Below, one piece after another: positions 44,547-53,490 of a DNA stretch of 64,000 nt (the stretch's first letter is position 1; every line of letters begins with the position of its first letter). The DNA is from an uncultured Rhodospirillales bacterium (GTDB lineage Bacteria; Pseudomonadota; Alphaproteobacteria; Acetobacterales; Acetobacteraceae), in assembly GCA_903928895.1 (NCBI GenBank), contig CAIYSR010000052.1, positions 1-64,000 of the forward strand. Direction: 5' to 3'. Position numbers and translations under genes: made by a program. Under the pieces are notes generated by a model, which was given only the letters and a program-made list of their open reading frames with translations, searched no databases and had not been told where the DNA came from.

Positions 44547-45682
44547 GCGGCAAAAACCTCCTCGCCGACGCCCTGCGGCACCGCCGCCGGGCGTTCGCAG
44601 GTGGTGGTCAGGTCGACCCAGCGCTTCTCGGCGCCGGCGGTGCCGATCGCTTCCAGCACTTCGAGCACATGGGTGGTGAGTTCGCCGCTCGCGCGGTGCG
44701 GCCGGTTCTGCTGGATGGCGGCGGCCATGTCGAGGAGCCCGATGATGCGGTAGTCAGCGACCTGGCGGCCGTCGCGCAGTTCCCGGTTGGCGAGATGGAA
44801 CGGATGGCCGGTAATGTCCACCGCAGCCCAATCGCCGCCCTTCTCGGAGATCTCCAGCGAGCCGCCGAAGAAATTGGGGTCGGGCACCAGCATGGAGCCG
44901 TCGACGCCGTAGAGCTCGAACGGCAGGCGCTTGTTTTTCCACACGTCCCACGACGCTGTGAGCACGATGGTGGCGCCGCAAGCGAAGGACAGCAGGGCGG
45001 TGGCGGTGGTCTCGATCTCGACCTTCAATTGCTCGCCGGCGCGCGGCTGGCTGGTGATGGTGCGGACCGGATTGCCAATGCAGGTGGTCGCGGCGACGCG
45101 CGCGACTGGTCCGAGGAGCTGGATGAGATCGGTGACGTAGTACGGCCCGAGGTCGAGAATGGGTCCGCCGCCCTTGATGAAGAAGAAGTCGGGATTGGGA
45201 TGCCAATGCTCCATCCCGTGCGACAGCACAGTGGCGGCTCCGGCGATGACCTGACCGATACGGCCTTCATCGATGGCGCGGCGGGCGGCCTGGTGCGAGG
45301 CGCCCATGAAGGTGTCCGGCGCCCCGCCGACGCGAACGCCGGCCTTCGCCGCGAGATCAAGCAGTTCCTTGGCCTCGGCGAAGGAGGCGCAGAGCGGCTT
45401 CTCGGCGTAGACATGCTTGCCGGCGGCCACGATGGCGCGGTTGACCGCGGCGTGCGCGAGGGGAACCGTCAGGTTGATGACAATGGAGATGTCAGGATCG
45501 GCCAACAGCGCCTCGGGCGAGGCGGCGGCACTCACACCATATTCCGCGGCCTTCGCCGCCGCTGCCTCGGGACGCATGTCGGCGACCGATTTCACAGTGA
45601 TATAGGCCGAGCGGGCGGCGCCCTTCAGATAGGAGTCCGAGATAACGCCGCAGCCGATGATGCCGATGTTGATGGGTTGCAT
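44543..45682 (-). CDS. Gfo/Idh/MocA family oxidoreductase
   Basis: A 379-residue dehydrogenase. The nucleotide site is GIIGCGVISDSYLKG (near residue 7), with YAEKPLCASF (near 92) and GGPILDLGPYYVTDLIQLLG (near 170). It is the second dehydrogenase of the operon, and its sequence differs clearly from the first, so they are not recent duplicates. It starts 6 bases after the stop of the TIM-barrel gene upstream. Confidence 0.88.
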   Translation of the reverse strand: MQPINIGIIGCGVISDSYLKGAARSAYITVKSVADMRPEAAAAKAAEYGVSAAASPEALLADPDISIVINLTVPLAHAAVNRAIVAAGKHVYAEKPLCASFAEAKELLDLAAKAGVRVGGAPDTFMGASHQAARRAIDEGRIGQVIAGAATVLSHGMEHWHPNPDFFFIKGGGPILDLGPYYVTDLIQLLGPVARVAATTCIGNPVRTITSQPRAGEQLKVEIETTATALLSFACGATIVLTASWDVWKNKRLPFELYGVDGSMLVPDPNFFGGSLEISEKGGDWAAVDITGHPFHLANRELRDGRQVADYRIIGLLDMAAAIQQNRPHRASGELTTHVLEVLEAIGTAGAEKRWVDLTTTCERPAAVPQGVGEEVFAA

Positions 45683-45688
45683 GGGCGT

Positions 45689-46450
45689 TCAGCCCGTGAT
45701 GCCGCGGAGGTAGGCGAGCGAGGCGCGGGCGGTCTGGCCGGGATCGGACGGCTTGTCGTGTTCGACCACCATATGCCGGGCGCCGGCGGCGATGCAGGCG
45801 GTCCAGAGGTCCTTCCAATCGAGCACGCCGGCGCCGACATCGGCCCAGCCGTCCTGGTCGAGGTTCTGCCCCGCCGGCGCGATATCCTTCACATGCGCGG
45901 CGGTGACGATCGCCTTGTAGCGCGTCATCCACGCCTTCGGATCGGCCCCGCCCCGCACCAGCCACGCCACGTCCACCTGCCAGGCCAGCCCCGACGACCC
46001 TGCCGCCGTGAACAGCAGTTCCAGCGCCGTCGTGTCGCCGTCCTTCTTGTCCATCTCCCAGTGATGGTTGTGATAGCCCAGCGCGATCCCCGACCTGGCG
46101 AACCGCTCGGTCAGATCCCCGAGCTCCTTGCCGACGGCGCGCCAGCCGGCGGCATCCATCTGGCGCATGTCGGGCGGCACGGCCGGCATATACAGGTCGA
46201 TGAAGCCGAAAGTCTTGCAGGCGGCAATGATGGCATCGGGGCGCTCGCGCAGGGCGGCGAGGCCGACATGGCACGAGGTCATCTTCATCCCCCGCGCCGC
46301 CACCTTCGGTGCCACCACCGCGGCATCATCGAGGTGCGAGCCGATGCCCTCCACATTCTTGTAGCCCGCGGCGGCCACGGTATCGAGGATGAGGTCGACA
46401 TCGCCAAGGTTGCGCAACGTATAGAGCTGGATCGAAATCAGGTCTGACAT
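45689..46450 (-). CDS. Sugar phosphate isomerase/epimerase-like TIM barrel
   Basis: A 253-residue, shorter relative of the other barrel in this operon. Landmarks: ISIQLYTLRNLGD at the start, LGYHNHHWEMDK (near residue 128), WQVDVAWLVRGG (near 157), HVKDIAPAG (near 184) and MVVEHDKPSDP (near 227), which carry the expected metal ligands. Its likely role is isomerisation, dehydration or epimerisation of a keto-sugar made by the neighbouring dehydrogenases. Confidence 0.87.
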   Translation of the reverse strand: MSDLISIQLYTLRNLGDVDLILDTVAAAGYKNVEGIGSHLDDAAVVAPKVAARGMKMTSCHVGLAALRERPDAIIAACKTFGFIDLYMPAVPPDMRQMDAAGWRAVGKELGDLTERFARSGIALGYHNHHWEMDKKDGDTTALELLFTAAGSSGLAWQVDVAWLVRGGADPKAWMTRYKAIVTAAHVKDIAPAGQNLDQDGWADVGAGVLDWKDLWTACIAAGARHMVVEHDKPSDPGQTARASLAYLRGITG

Positions 46451-46468
46451 GGGAGTTTCCTTAGGTCA

Positions 46469-47542
46469 TCAATAACGGCATTCGCTGTCGGCATCGAACA
46501 GCGAGGCATGGCGAAGATCGAGCGCGAGACGGACAAGCCCACTGACACTGCGGGCGCGCTGCGGGGCAAGGCGGGCGGAGATCCGATGGCGCCCGACCGA
46601 AAACCAGCCCAGCGTGTCGGCCCCCATCGGCTCCAGAAAATCAGTCGCCGCCTCGACCACCACGCCGGGCGCTCCATCGTCGGCAAGCCCGATATGCTCG
46701 GGACGAACTCCGAGGATCACCTTGGTTCCGTCGGCGACCGGGCCGGCAACCGCGACGCGATCGAGCGGCAGGCTGAGTGAGTCGATCTCAACATGGCCGG
46801 CGCGCACGATCCCCGGCAAGAAATTCATCGCCGGCGCCCCCACAAACCCTGCCACGAACAGCGTCGCCGGCCGCTCGTAAAGCTCATCCGGCGCCGCATA
46901 CTGCTCGATCTTGCCCCCCCGCATCACCGCGATCCGCGTCGCCAGCGTCATCGCCTCGATCTGGTCGTGTGTCACATAGACGATCGTCATGCCGAGCTCC
47001 TTGTGGAGCTTCTTGATCTCCACCCGCATTTCCGTGCGCAGCTTGGCATCGAGGTTGGACAGCGGCTCGTCGAACAAGAACAACCGGGCGCGCTGCACCA
47101 GCGCCCGCCCGATCGCCACCCGCTGCCGCTGCCCGCCCGACAACTGGCCCGGCTTGCGCTCAAGCAGCGCTGTAAGCTGCAACAGATCGGCCGCCCACGC
47201 CACCCGCGACGCGATCTCGGCCGCCGAAAGGCGCTTCACCCTGAGCCCGAACGACATGTTCCCGCGCACCGTCATCGTCGGGTACAGGGCGTAGGACTGG
47301 AACACCATCGCGATCCCGCGCTGCGACGGCTCGCGCTCCGTCACATCCTCGCCGGCAATGGTGATGGTCCCGCCATCGATCTCGTCGAGCCCAGCGATCG
47401 CGCTGAGCAGCGTCGACTTGCCGCACCCCGACGGCCCCAGCAACACGGTAAACTCCCCCGGCTGCACGTCGAGATCGATATCGTGCAGCACGCGCAACGC
47501 CCCATAGGCCTTGGTCAGCGAGGAAACCGAAACGCCTGTCAT
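46469..47542 (-). CDS. Carbohydrate ABC transporter ATP-binding protein (MalK/UgpC-like)
   Basis: A 357-residue ATPase with Walker A GPSGCGKST (near residue 37), [15 protein letters not shown] (near 134), Walker B LFLFDEPLSNLD (near 154), the H-loop VTHDQIEA (near 187) and a C-terminal TOBE-like regulatory region from about 235. It drives the sugar importer formed by the two permeases and the binding protein encoded just upstream. Confidence 0.93.
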   Translation of the reverse strand: MTGVSVSSLTKAYGALRVLHDIDLDVQPGEFTVLLGPSGCGKSTLLSAIAGLDEIDGGTITIAGEDVTEREPSQRGIAMVFQSYALYPTMTVRGNMSFGLRVKRLSAAEIASRVAWAADLLQLTALLERKPGQLSGGQRQRVAIGRALVQRARLFLFDEPLSNLDAKLRTEMRVEIKKLHKELGMTIVYVTHDQIEAMTLATRIAVMRGGKIEQYAAPDELYERPATLFVAGFVGAPAMNFLPGIVRAGHVEIDSLSLPLDRVAVAGPVADGTKVILGVRPEHIGLADDGAPGVVVEAATDFLEPMGADTLGWFSVGRHRISARLAPQRARSVSGLVRLALDLRHASLFDADSECRY

Positions 47543-47545
47543 CGA

Positions 47546-48412
47546 CTAGCCTTTCACCGCGCCGGCGGCGATCCCGCGGACGAACCAGCGGCCCGAAATG
47601 AAGTAGACGCCGAGCGGCACCAGGGCAGTCAGAATGGTCGCCGCCATATCGACGTTGTATTCGCGCTCGCCCTGCGTGGAGTTGACGATGTTGTTGAGCT
47701 GCACCGTCATCGGGAAATTCTCCCGCCCGGCGAAAACCAGCCCGAAAATGAAGTCGTTCCAGATGCCTGTCACCTGCAGGATGATCGCCACCACGATGAT
47801 CGGCACCGCCATCGGCAGCATGATGGCGCCAAAAATCCGCCAGAACCCGGCCCCATCCACCCGCGCCGCTTTGATCAGTTCCAGCGGAATGCCGGCGAAG
47901 TAGTTGCGGAAAATCAGCGTCATCGTCGGCAGCCCGAAAATCGTATGCACCACGATGATCCCGGGCAGCGACGAATTCAGCCCGACATAGGAGAACATCC
48001 GCACCAGTGGGAACAGGAACACCTGATACGGCACGAACGCCACCGCCATCAGGATGCCGAACAACCACGCAGCACCCCGCGGCCGCCACAGCGAAAGCGC
48101 ATACCCCGTGACCGCCCCCACCGCGATCGACATCGTCACCGACGGAAACAGGATCTTCAGCGAATTCAGGAACCCCACCTGGATGCCGTTGCAGGACAGC
48201 CCGGTACAGGCCGACGACCATGCCTTCACCCAGGCCGCCACCGTCGGCGCATGCGGAAGCGAAAGCATGTTGCCTTCGCGGATCTCCGGCATGCCCTTCA
48301 GCGACGTCACCAGCATCACGTAGAGCGGCAGCAGGAAAAACGCCGCCGAAATCACCAGGAACGCATAAAGCCCGATCCGAGCCGCGCTCAGCCACTTCGC
48401 ATTTCTCCTCAT
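47546..48412 (-). CDS. Carbohydrate ABC transporter permease (MalG-like)
   Basis: A 288-residue inner-membrane protein with six predicted membrane segments and the coupling loop FAGIPLELIKAARVDGAGFW (near residue 165). The C-terminus is short and basic, typical of the MalG group. It overlaps the MalF-like gene by four bases and is followed three bases later by the ATPase gene. Confidence 0.92.
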   Translation of the reverse strand: MRRNAKWLSAARIGLYAFLVISAAFFLLPLYVMLVTSLKGMPEIREGNMLSLPHAPTVAAWVKAWSSACTGLSCNGIQVGFLNSLKILFPSVTMSIAVGAVTGYALSLWRPRGAAWLFGILMAVAFVPYQVFLFPLVRMFSYVGLNSSLPGIIVVHTIFGLPTMTLIFRNYFAGIPLELIKAARVDGAGFWRIFGAIMLPMAVPIIVVAIILQVTGIWNDFIFGLVFAGRENFPMTVQLNNIVNSTQGEREYNVDMAATILTALVPLGVYFISGRWFVRGIAAGAVKG

Positions 48413-49287
48413 CGCGCCACCCTCGCTGCCGCCCGGTTCTGCGCGTAAAGCAACGGCGCGACGACGGCCACGACGGTGATCAGCATGGACGTGGCCGCCG
48501 CGGTTGCGAGCCCGATATTCTGCCGCTCAAACAAATTGTCCATCACGAACTTGGCCGGCACTTCCGAGGCAATCCCCGGCCCGCCATTGGTCATCGCCAC
48601 GGACAAGTCGTACAGCCGCACCACCGAGGTGGCCATCAGGATGGTCGCGGTGGCGAAGCTGCCCTTCAGCATCGGGATGACGACGAAGATATACGTCCGC
48701 CATGCCGGAATCCCGTCGATCCGCGTCGCCTTCCAGATCTCCTGGTCAATGCCGCGTAAGCCGGACAGCATGATCGCCATCACCAGCCCCGCGGCGTGCC
48801 AGATCGCCGCGGCCAGCAGCGTGTAGATCACCCGGTCCTGCCGCACGAGCCAGTCGAACTGCACGCCCTCGAAACCGATGTCATGCGCGATTTTCGCAAT
48901 CCCCAGCGTCGGATCGAGCAGCCAGCGCCAGGCCAGCCCGGTAACGATGAACGACATCGAAAACGGATACAGAAACACCGAGCGCAGCAGATCCTCCGCC
49001 CGGACGCGCTGGTCGATCAGCACCGCCAGGAAAAACCCCAGCGCCAGCGCCAGCGTAATGAACAACACCCCGAACAGCGCCAGGTTCTGCACCGAAACCT
49101 GCCAGCGCTCATTGGCAAATAGGATTTCATACTGGCGCAGCCCAACGAAATTGTTGTTCGGCAACATCCGCGAGCTGGTCATCGAAATCCAGATGGTCCA
49201 GCCGGTGGAGCCGCAATACACCACCAGCGCGATCAGCATCGCCGGAATCAGCGCGGTCTGGGCGGCAAGGCGCGAGCCGATGGCCAT
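48409..49287 (-). CDS. Carbohydrate ABC transporter permease (MalF-like)
   Basis: A 292-residue inner-membrane protein with six predicted membrane segments and the coupling loop LRGIDQEIWKATRIDGIPAW (near residue 187). The ATG at 49287 was chosen because it gives a normal short N-terminus before the first membrane helix; the longer open frame contains tandem 18-base-like repeats of non-coding appearance (around 49310-49360). Confidence 0.91.
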   Translation of the reverse strand: MAIGSRLAAQTALIPAMLIALVVYCGSTGWTIWISMTSSRMLPNNNFVGLRQYEILFANERWQVSVQNLALFGVLFITLALALGFFLAVLIDQRVRAEDLLRSVFLYPFSMSFIVTGLAWRWLLDPTLGIAKIAHDIGFEGVQFDWLVRQDRVIYTLLAAAIWHAAGLVMAIMLSGLRGIDQEIWKATRIDGIPAWRTYIFVVIPMLKGSFATATILMATSVVRLYDLSVAMTNGGPGIASEVPAKFVMDNLFERQNIGLATAAATSMLITVVAVVAPLLYAQNRAAARVAR

Positions 49288-49311
49288 GAAAACGCCTCCA
49301 AATCCACGCAG

Positions 49312-49358
49312 CGGGCAAATCCAGGCAGTGGGCAAATCCAGGCAGTGGGCGAATCCGG
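49312..49358. repeat. Short direct repeats between the binding protein and permease genes
   Basis: The motif gggcaaatccaggcagtg occurs twice in tandem (from about 49314 and 49330), followed by a degenerate third unit (gggcgaatccgggcggcg). The repeats lie in the ~100-base gap between the solute-binding and MalF-like genes, where an mRNA structure often lowers downstream expression. Confidence 0.5.
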
Positions 49359-49388
49359 GCGGCGGGTCGCCCCGCCGCCCCGGCCAGA

Positions 49389-50627
49389 TCAGAGTGTCTG
49401 GGTCAGCGCGGTGACGAGCTTGGCCACGAAGGCATCGGTCGTCATGGTCGCGTCGTTCCAGTAGGCCGAAATCACGTCCTCGGCGGCGCCGGTGACGGCG
49501 GGCGGCGACAGCAGCTCATTGGCCGGAATCTGCTTGGACTTGTCGGCCACAAACCCCATCGCCTTCTGCGCGCAGAGATCGAGCGACTTGCTGTCAACAT
49601 CCTGCCGCGACGGGATGGAGCCCTTCTTCCGCGCAAACGCAATCTGCGTGTCCGGCGCCATCATCGTGGTCGCCAGCAGCGCCTGCGCCTTGGCAACCTC
49701 AGCGTTCTTCGGCTTCGGGAAGGCGAACACATCGCCGCCCATCACATAGCCGCCGCCATGGTTAGACAGCACGAAGCAGCCATAATCCTTGCCCGGCGTC
49801 TGCCCGGCGGCGGTGAACTCGCCCTTTGCCCAGTCGCCCATGATGTGCATCCCGGCCTTGCCCTGGATCACCATGGCCGCCGCGTCGTTCCAGTTGCGCC
49901 CGGGCGCGCCCGGATCGACATAGGCCTTGAAGCGGCGATAGGTCTCGGCAACCTTGCGGAACTCGGCCGACTTCACGAACGCCGGATCACGCTTGCCCCA
50001 GAACGCCGTGAACCCCTCGGCCCCGGCGACGCCGGCCAGCGTGGTGTTGAACATGTTGCGCTCCCACCCCTTCTGGTCTCCGAACGCTAGCGGAATAAAC
50101 CCGGCCGCCTTGATCTTGTCGAGCGCGACAAACAGTTCGTCCCAGTTCTTCGGCTCCGTCGCCCCGGCCTTGGCCATCACCGCATTGGAGGTGAAAAACC
50201 AGTTCTGCCCATGGATGTTGATCGGCACCGCGTAGGCATGCCCGTTGCGCGTCACCGCCGACAGGATCGCCGGCGGCACGATGGCCTTCCAATTCTGCTG
50301 CGCGGCGACGGCATCGACATCGGCGAGCAGGCCGCCCTCGACCAGCTCATCGAACTGCTTGCCGGTGTTGAACTGCATCGCCGTCGGCGGATTGCCGCCG
50401 ATGGTGCGATTGATCGCCGCCGTGCGGGCATTCGGCCCACCTGCGATCGCGGTGTCGACCCAGGTGCCGCCGGCCTTGGTGAACTGATCGGCAAACACCT
50501 TCACGGCGGCCGATTCCCCACCCGACGTCCACCAATGGATGACCTCGGCGGTCTGCGCCATGGCAGGCGTTGCGGCTGCAAGCGCAAGGGCTGCGGCACA
50601 GGACAGCAGATGGTGGCGTCGGATCAC
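49389..50627 (-). CDS. Carbohydrate ABC transporter substrate-binding protein
   Basis: A 412-residue periplasmic protein of the extracellular solute-binding family 1. Signal peptide residues 1-25 (ending AMAQ), then EVIHWWTSGGESAAVKVFADQF, a typical sugar-binding opening, and GMHIMGDWAKGEF near residue 250. The GTG at 50627 was chosen because GGGAG precedes it and a signal peptide starts directly; the upstream frame runs into the divergent promoter. First gene of the operon. Confidence 0.92.
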   Translation of the reverse strand: MIRRHHLLSCAAALALAAATPAMAQTAEVIHWWTSGGESAAVKVFADQFTKAGGTWVDTAIAGGPNARTAAINRTIGGNPPTAMQFNTGKQFDELVEGGLLADVDAVAAQQNWKAIVPPAILSAVTRNGHAYAVPINIHGQNWFFTSNAVMAKAGATEPKNWDELFVALDKIKAAGFIPLAFGDQKGWERNMFNTTLAGVAGAEGFTAFWGKRDPAFVKSAEFRKVAETYRRFKAYVDPGAPGRNWNDAAAMVIQGKAGMHIMGDWAKGEFTAAGQTPGKDYGCFVLSNHGGGYVMGGDVFAFPKPKNAEVAKAQALLATTMMAPDTQIAFARKKGSIPSRQDVDSKSLDLCAQKAMGFVADKSKQIPANELLSPPAVTGAAEDVISAYWNDATMTTDAFVAKLVTALTQTL

Positions 50628-50724
50628 GGCGCGTCTCCCTGGATGGTTTCTTGAGGCGGTTTTTTGTTGTCGCAAATTTGGCTGGCCCTGGCAGATATAT
50701 TCGATCCAAGGCACATTGGCGACA

Positions 50725-50738
50725 TACAAACGATTGCA
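50725..50738. promoter_or_regulatory. LacI-type operator candidate
   Basis: TACAAACGATTGCA is a 14-base dyad centred on CG with five of seven pairs matching, the form expected for LacI-family sites. It sits between the divergent starts of the binding-protein gene (50627) and the LacI gene (50791), about 52 bases before the latter. Confidence 0.5.
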
Positions 50739-50790
50739 CGCCTCCGTCAAGCCCTTGCGAGCGGCAACGCCAGGGCGCAAGGAACACCGC

Positions 50791-51831
50791 ATGACGCTAC
50801 TCCGCCCAACTCCGCCACCTCGCCGCCAGCCGAGCGACCAGCGACCTCAGCGGGCCGCCGACCGCACCAAAATGGAAGACATCGCCCGCCTCGCCGGCGT
50901 CTCCGTCTCCACCGTCAGCCGCGCCCTCGCCGGCTCCCCCAAAGTCACCGGGGACACCCGCGCCCGCATCGAAGCCGCCGTCCAACTTACCGGCTACGTC
51001 GTCAACCAGGTTGCCCAAGGCCTCCGCCTCCAGCGCAGCCGCCAGCTCCTCGTCCTCCTCCCCACCATCGCCAACCCCTTTTTCGGCGAAATCGTCCAGG
51101 GCGTCGACGAGGCCGCCCAAGCCGCCGGCTACGGCGTGCTTGTCGGCAGCACCGAAGGCAACCCGGCCCGCGAAGCCGTCCTCGCCCGCCAGCTCCACAC
51201 CGGCGGCGTCGATGGCCTCATCCTCCTCACCGGCCGCATCCCCGCCACCCTCGAAGCCCATGTCGCCCGCGGCCAGGTCGTCGCCGTCTCGGAGACCATC
51301 CCCGGCCAGACCCTGCCCACCGTCGCCATCGACAACGAAGCCGCCGCCGTGGCCGCCGTCGCTCATCTCCGCGCCCTCGGCCACCACCACATTGCCCACA
51401 TCGCCGGCCCCGAACGCAACGTCCTCACCGCCCAGCGCGCCCGCGGCTGGCGTCTGGGGCTCGATGGCGAGCCCCTTATCCCCCCCATCTTCGGCGATTT
51501 CACCATCACCTCCGGCGTCGCCGCCATGCAACGCCTCCTCGTCGCCACCCCCTGCCCGACCGCCGTCTTCTGCGCCAACGACGAAATGGCCATCGGTGCC
51601 CTCAAGGCCATCCGAATGGCAGGGCTGCGCGTGCCGGAAGATATCGCCGTGGTCGGCTTCGACGATATCAGCTTCGCCGCCTTCACCGACCCCCCCCTCA
51701 CCACCATCCGCCAGCCCCGCCGCGCCTTCGGCCACGCCGCCGTCGCCGCGCTCCTCCACGGCGCACCCCCCACTCGCCTCGCCTTTGAGCTCATCATCCG
51801 AGCCAGCACGGGCCTGAATCTAAAAGGATAA
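50791..51831 (+). CDS. LacI family transcriptional regulator
   Basis: A 346-residue repressor. A Pro/Arg-rich N-terminal extension of about 27 residues precedes the helix-turn-helix (MEDIARLAGVSVSTVSRALAGSP, about 28-50) and hinge. The periplasmic-binding-protein-like sensor follows (LLPTIANPFFGEIVQGV near 90, VVGFDDISFAAFTDPPLTTI near 290). AAGGA lies 8 bases before the ATG. It is divergent from the carbohydrate operon and very probably controls it in response to the imported sugar or a product. Confidence 0.93.
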   Translation: MTLLRPTPPPRRQPSDQRPQRAADRTKMEDIARLAGVSVSTVSRALAGSPKVTGDTRARIEAAVQLTGYVVNQVAQGLRLQRSRQLLVLLPTIANPFFGEIVQGVDEAAQAAGYGVLVGSTEGNPAREAVLARQLHTGGVDGLILLTGRIPATLEAHVARGQVVAVSETIPGQTLPTVAIDNEAAAVAAVAHLRALGHHHIAHIAGPERNVLTAQRARGWRLGLDGEPLIPPIFGDFTITSGVAAMQRLLVATPCPTAVFCANDEMAIGALKAIRMAGLRVPEDIAVVGFDDISFAAFTDPPLTTIRQPRRAFGHAAVAALLHGAPPTRLAFELIIRASTGLNLKG

Positions 51832-51896
51832 AAGTTTTTTGTTTCTTTTTTTCAAAAAAGAAAGCGCTTCTTTTTGAAAAAAGAAGCAAAAACTTT
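51831..51896. repeat. T-rich palindromic repeat, copy 2 (bidirectional terminator-like)
   Basis: A 66-base imperfect palindrome built of T-runs and A-runs around a GCGC centre begins at the LacI stop codon. Its core (51845-51875) matches copy 1 at 141-170. Nested stems with T-runs on both strands would allow termination in either direction. Confidence 0.7.
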
Positions 51897-51970
51897 CTAC
51901 CCATAAGCTTCCCGGTTGACGATATACCCCCCTAGGCGAGAAAACCCTCCGGTATTCAAATGGAGCCCCC

Positions 51971-53296
51971 ATGCCAGCGCATTTTGACCTGATCCTTCGT
52001 GGCGGCACCTGCGTCCTGCCCTGGGGCATGGAGCAAACCAGCATCGGCGTCCGCAACGGCCGCATTGCCACATTCGGCGTCGGCCCCGACGCCACGGCCG
52101 CCGAAACCATCGACGCCACCGGCCTGCACATCCTCCCCGGCCTCATCGACCCCCACGTCCATCTCCGCGACCCCGGCAACGCCGCCGTCGAAACCATCCC
52201 CACCGGCACCAAAGCCGCCATCCTCGGCGGGCTTACCGCCGTCTTCGACATGCCCAACACCACCCCCTCCATCGTCGACGCCGAAAAACTAGACTGGAAG
52301 CAAGGCTACGTCGAACAATCCGCCTGGTGCGACATGGGCCTCTACGTCGGCGGCACCAAAACCAACATCCCTGACCTCGCCAGCCTCGAGCTTGGCCGCG
52401 GCGTCTGCGCCATCAAGGTCTTCGCCGGCTCCTCCACCGGGGACCTCATGGTCGAAGACGACGAAAACCTCGAAAAACTCATGCGCTCCGGCCGCCGTCG
52501 CATCGCCTACCACTCCGAGGACGAATACCGCCTCCAATCCCGCAAACACCTCTTCAAATCCGGCGACCCCTACAGCAGCCACGCCGAATGGCGCGACGAG
52601 GAAGCCGCCTTCCTCGGCACCCGCCGCCTCATGGCCCTCGCCCGCAAAACCGCCCGCCCCGCCCACATCCTGCACGTCTCCACCGAAGAGGAACTCCTCT
52701 ACCTCAAAGACTTCCGTGACATCTCCACCGTCGAAGTCCTGGTCAACCACCTCACCCAGATGGCACCCGACGTCTATGACCGCCTCAAAGGCTTCGGCGT
52801 CATGAACCCCCCCATCCGCGGCCGCCGTCACTACGAGGCGAGCTGGGCCGCCGTGCGCGACGGCACGGTCGACACCATCGGCTCCGATCACGCTCCCCAC
52901 CCGCGCGCCGCCAAGGAAAAACCCTGGCCCGACTGCCCCGCCGGCCTCACCGGCGTCCAAACCCTCGTCCCCGTCATGCTCGACCACGTCAACGCCGGCC
53001 GACTGTCCCTCACCCGCATGGTCGACCTCATGTGCGCCGGCCCCGCCCGCGTCTATGGAGTCATCGGCAAAGGCCGCCTCGCCGCCGGCTACGACGCTGA
53101 TTTCACCATTGTCGACATGAAAAAGCGCCGGAGAATCGAGGAAAGCTGGATCGTCTCCCCCTGCGGCTGGACTCCCTTCGCCGGCATGGAGGTCACCGGC
53201 TGGCCGGTCGCCACCATCCTGCGCGGCCAGCCCGTGATGCGGGAGGATGAAGTGCTGGGCGCGCCACGCGGCAAACTCGTGGCGTTCACCGGCTAG
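51971..53296 (+). CDS. pyrC: Dihydroorotase (PyrC-like amidohydrolase)
   Basis: A 441-residue zinc amidohydrolase of pyrimidine synthesis, closing carbamoyl aspartate to dihydroorotate. Zinc-ligand motifs: GLIDPHVHLRDPG (near residue 59), the metal-bridging Lys in CAIKVFAGSS (near 151), YHSEDE (near 178), HILHVSTEEE (near 234) and the catalytic Asp in TIGSDHAPH (near 305). This is the class I 440-residue type. Allantoinase or hydantoinase are alternatives, but NPPIRGRRHYEASW fits dihydroorotase. It is transcribed alone. Confidence 0.88.
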   Translation: MPAHFDLILRGGTCVLPWGMEQTSIGVRNGRIATFGVGPDATAAETIDATGLHILPGLIDPHVHLRDPGNAAVETIPTGTKAAILGGLTAVFDMPNTTPSIVDAEKLDWKQGYVEQSAWCDMGLYVGGTKTNIPDLASLELGRGVCAIKVFAGSSTGDLMVEDDENLEKLMRSGRRRIAYHSEDEYRLQSRKHLFKSGDPYSSHAEWRDEEAAFLGTRRLMALARKTARPAHILHVSTEEELLYLKDFRDISTVEVLVNHLTQMAPDVYDRLKGFGVMNPPIRGRRHYEASWAAVRDGTVDTIGSDHAPHPRAAKEKPWPDCPAGLTGVQTLVPVMLDHVNAGRLSLTRMVDLMCAGPARVYGVIGKGRLAAGYDADFTIVDMKKRRRIEESWIVSPCGWTPFAGMEVTGWPVATILRGQPVMREDEVLGAPRGKLVAFTG

Positions 53297-53363
53297 CCGC
53301 GCACCGTTGATGGCCGCCGCCCGGTAGGCCCGACATCACTTCCTTGCTATATCCTGTCCACAC

Positions 53364-53440
53364 GCGCCCTTAGCTCAGGTGGATAGAGCAACAGCCTTCT
53401 AAGCTGTGGGTCGAAGGTTCGAGTCCTTCAGGGCGCGCCA
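53364..53440 (+). tRNA. tRNA-Arg (anticodon UCU)
   Basis: A 77-base tRNA with acceptor arms GCGCCCT/AGGGCGC, a D-arm TAGCTCAGGTGGATAGAGCA, an anticodon loop CTTCTAA between ACAGC and GCTGT, and a T-loop GGTTCGAGTCC. The CCA end is encoded. The anticodon TCT reads arginine AGA/AGG. Confidence 0.95.
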
Positions 53441-53490
53441 GCCTTTCCTTTGCGCCCGCTATGCCGCGTCTCTTGCGGTCCGAGCGCCGC

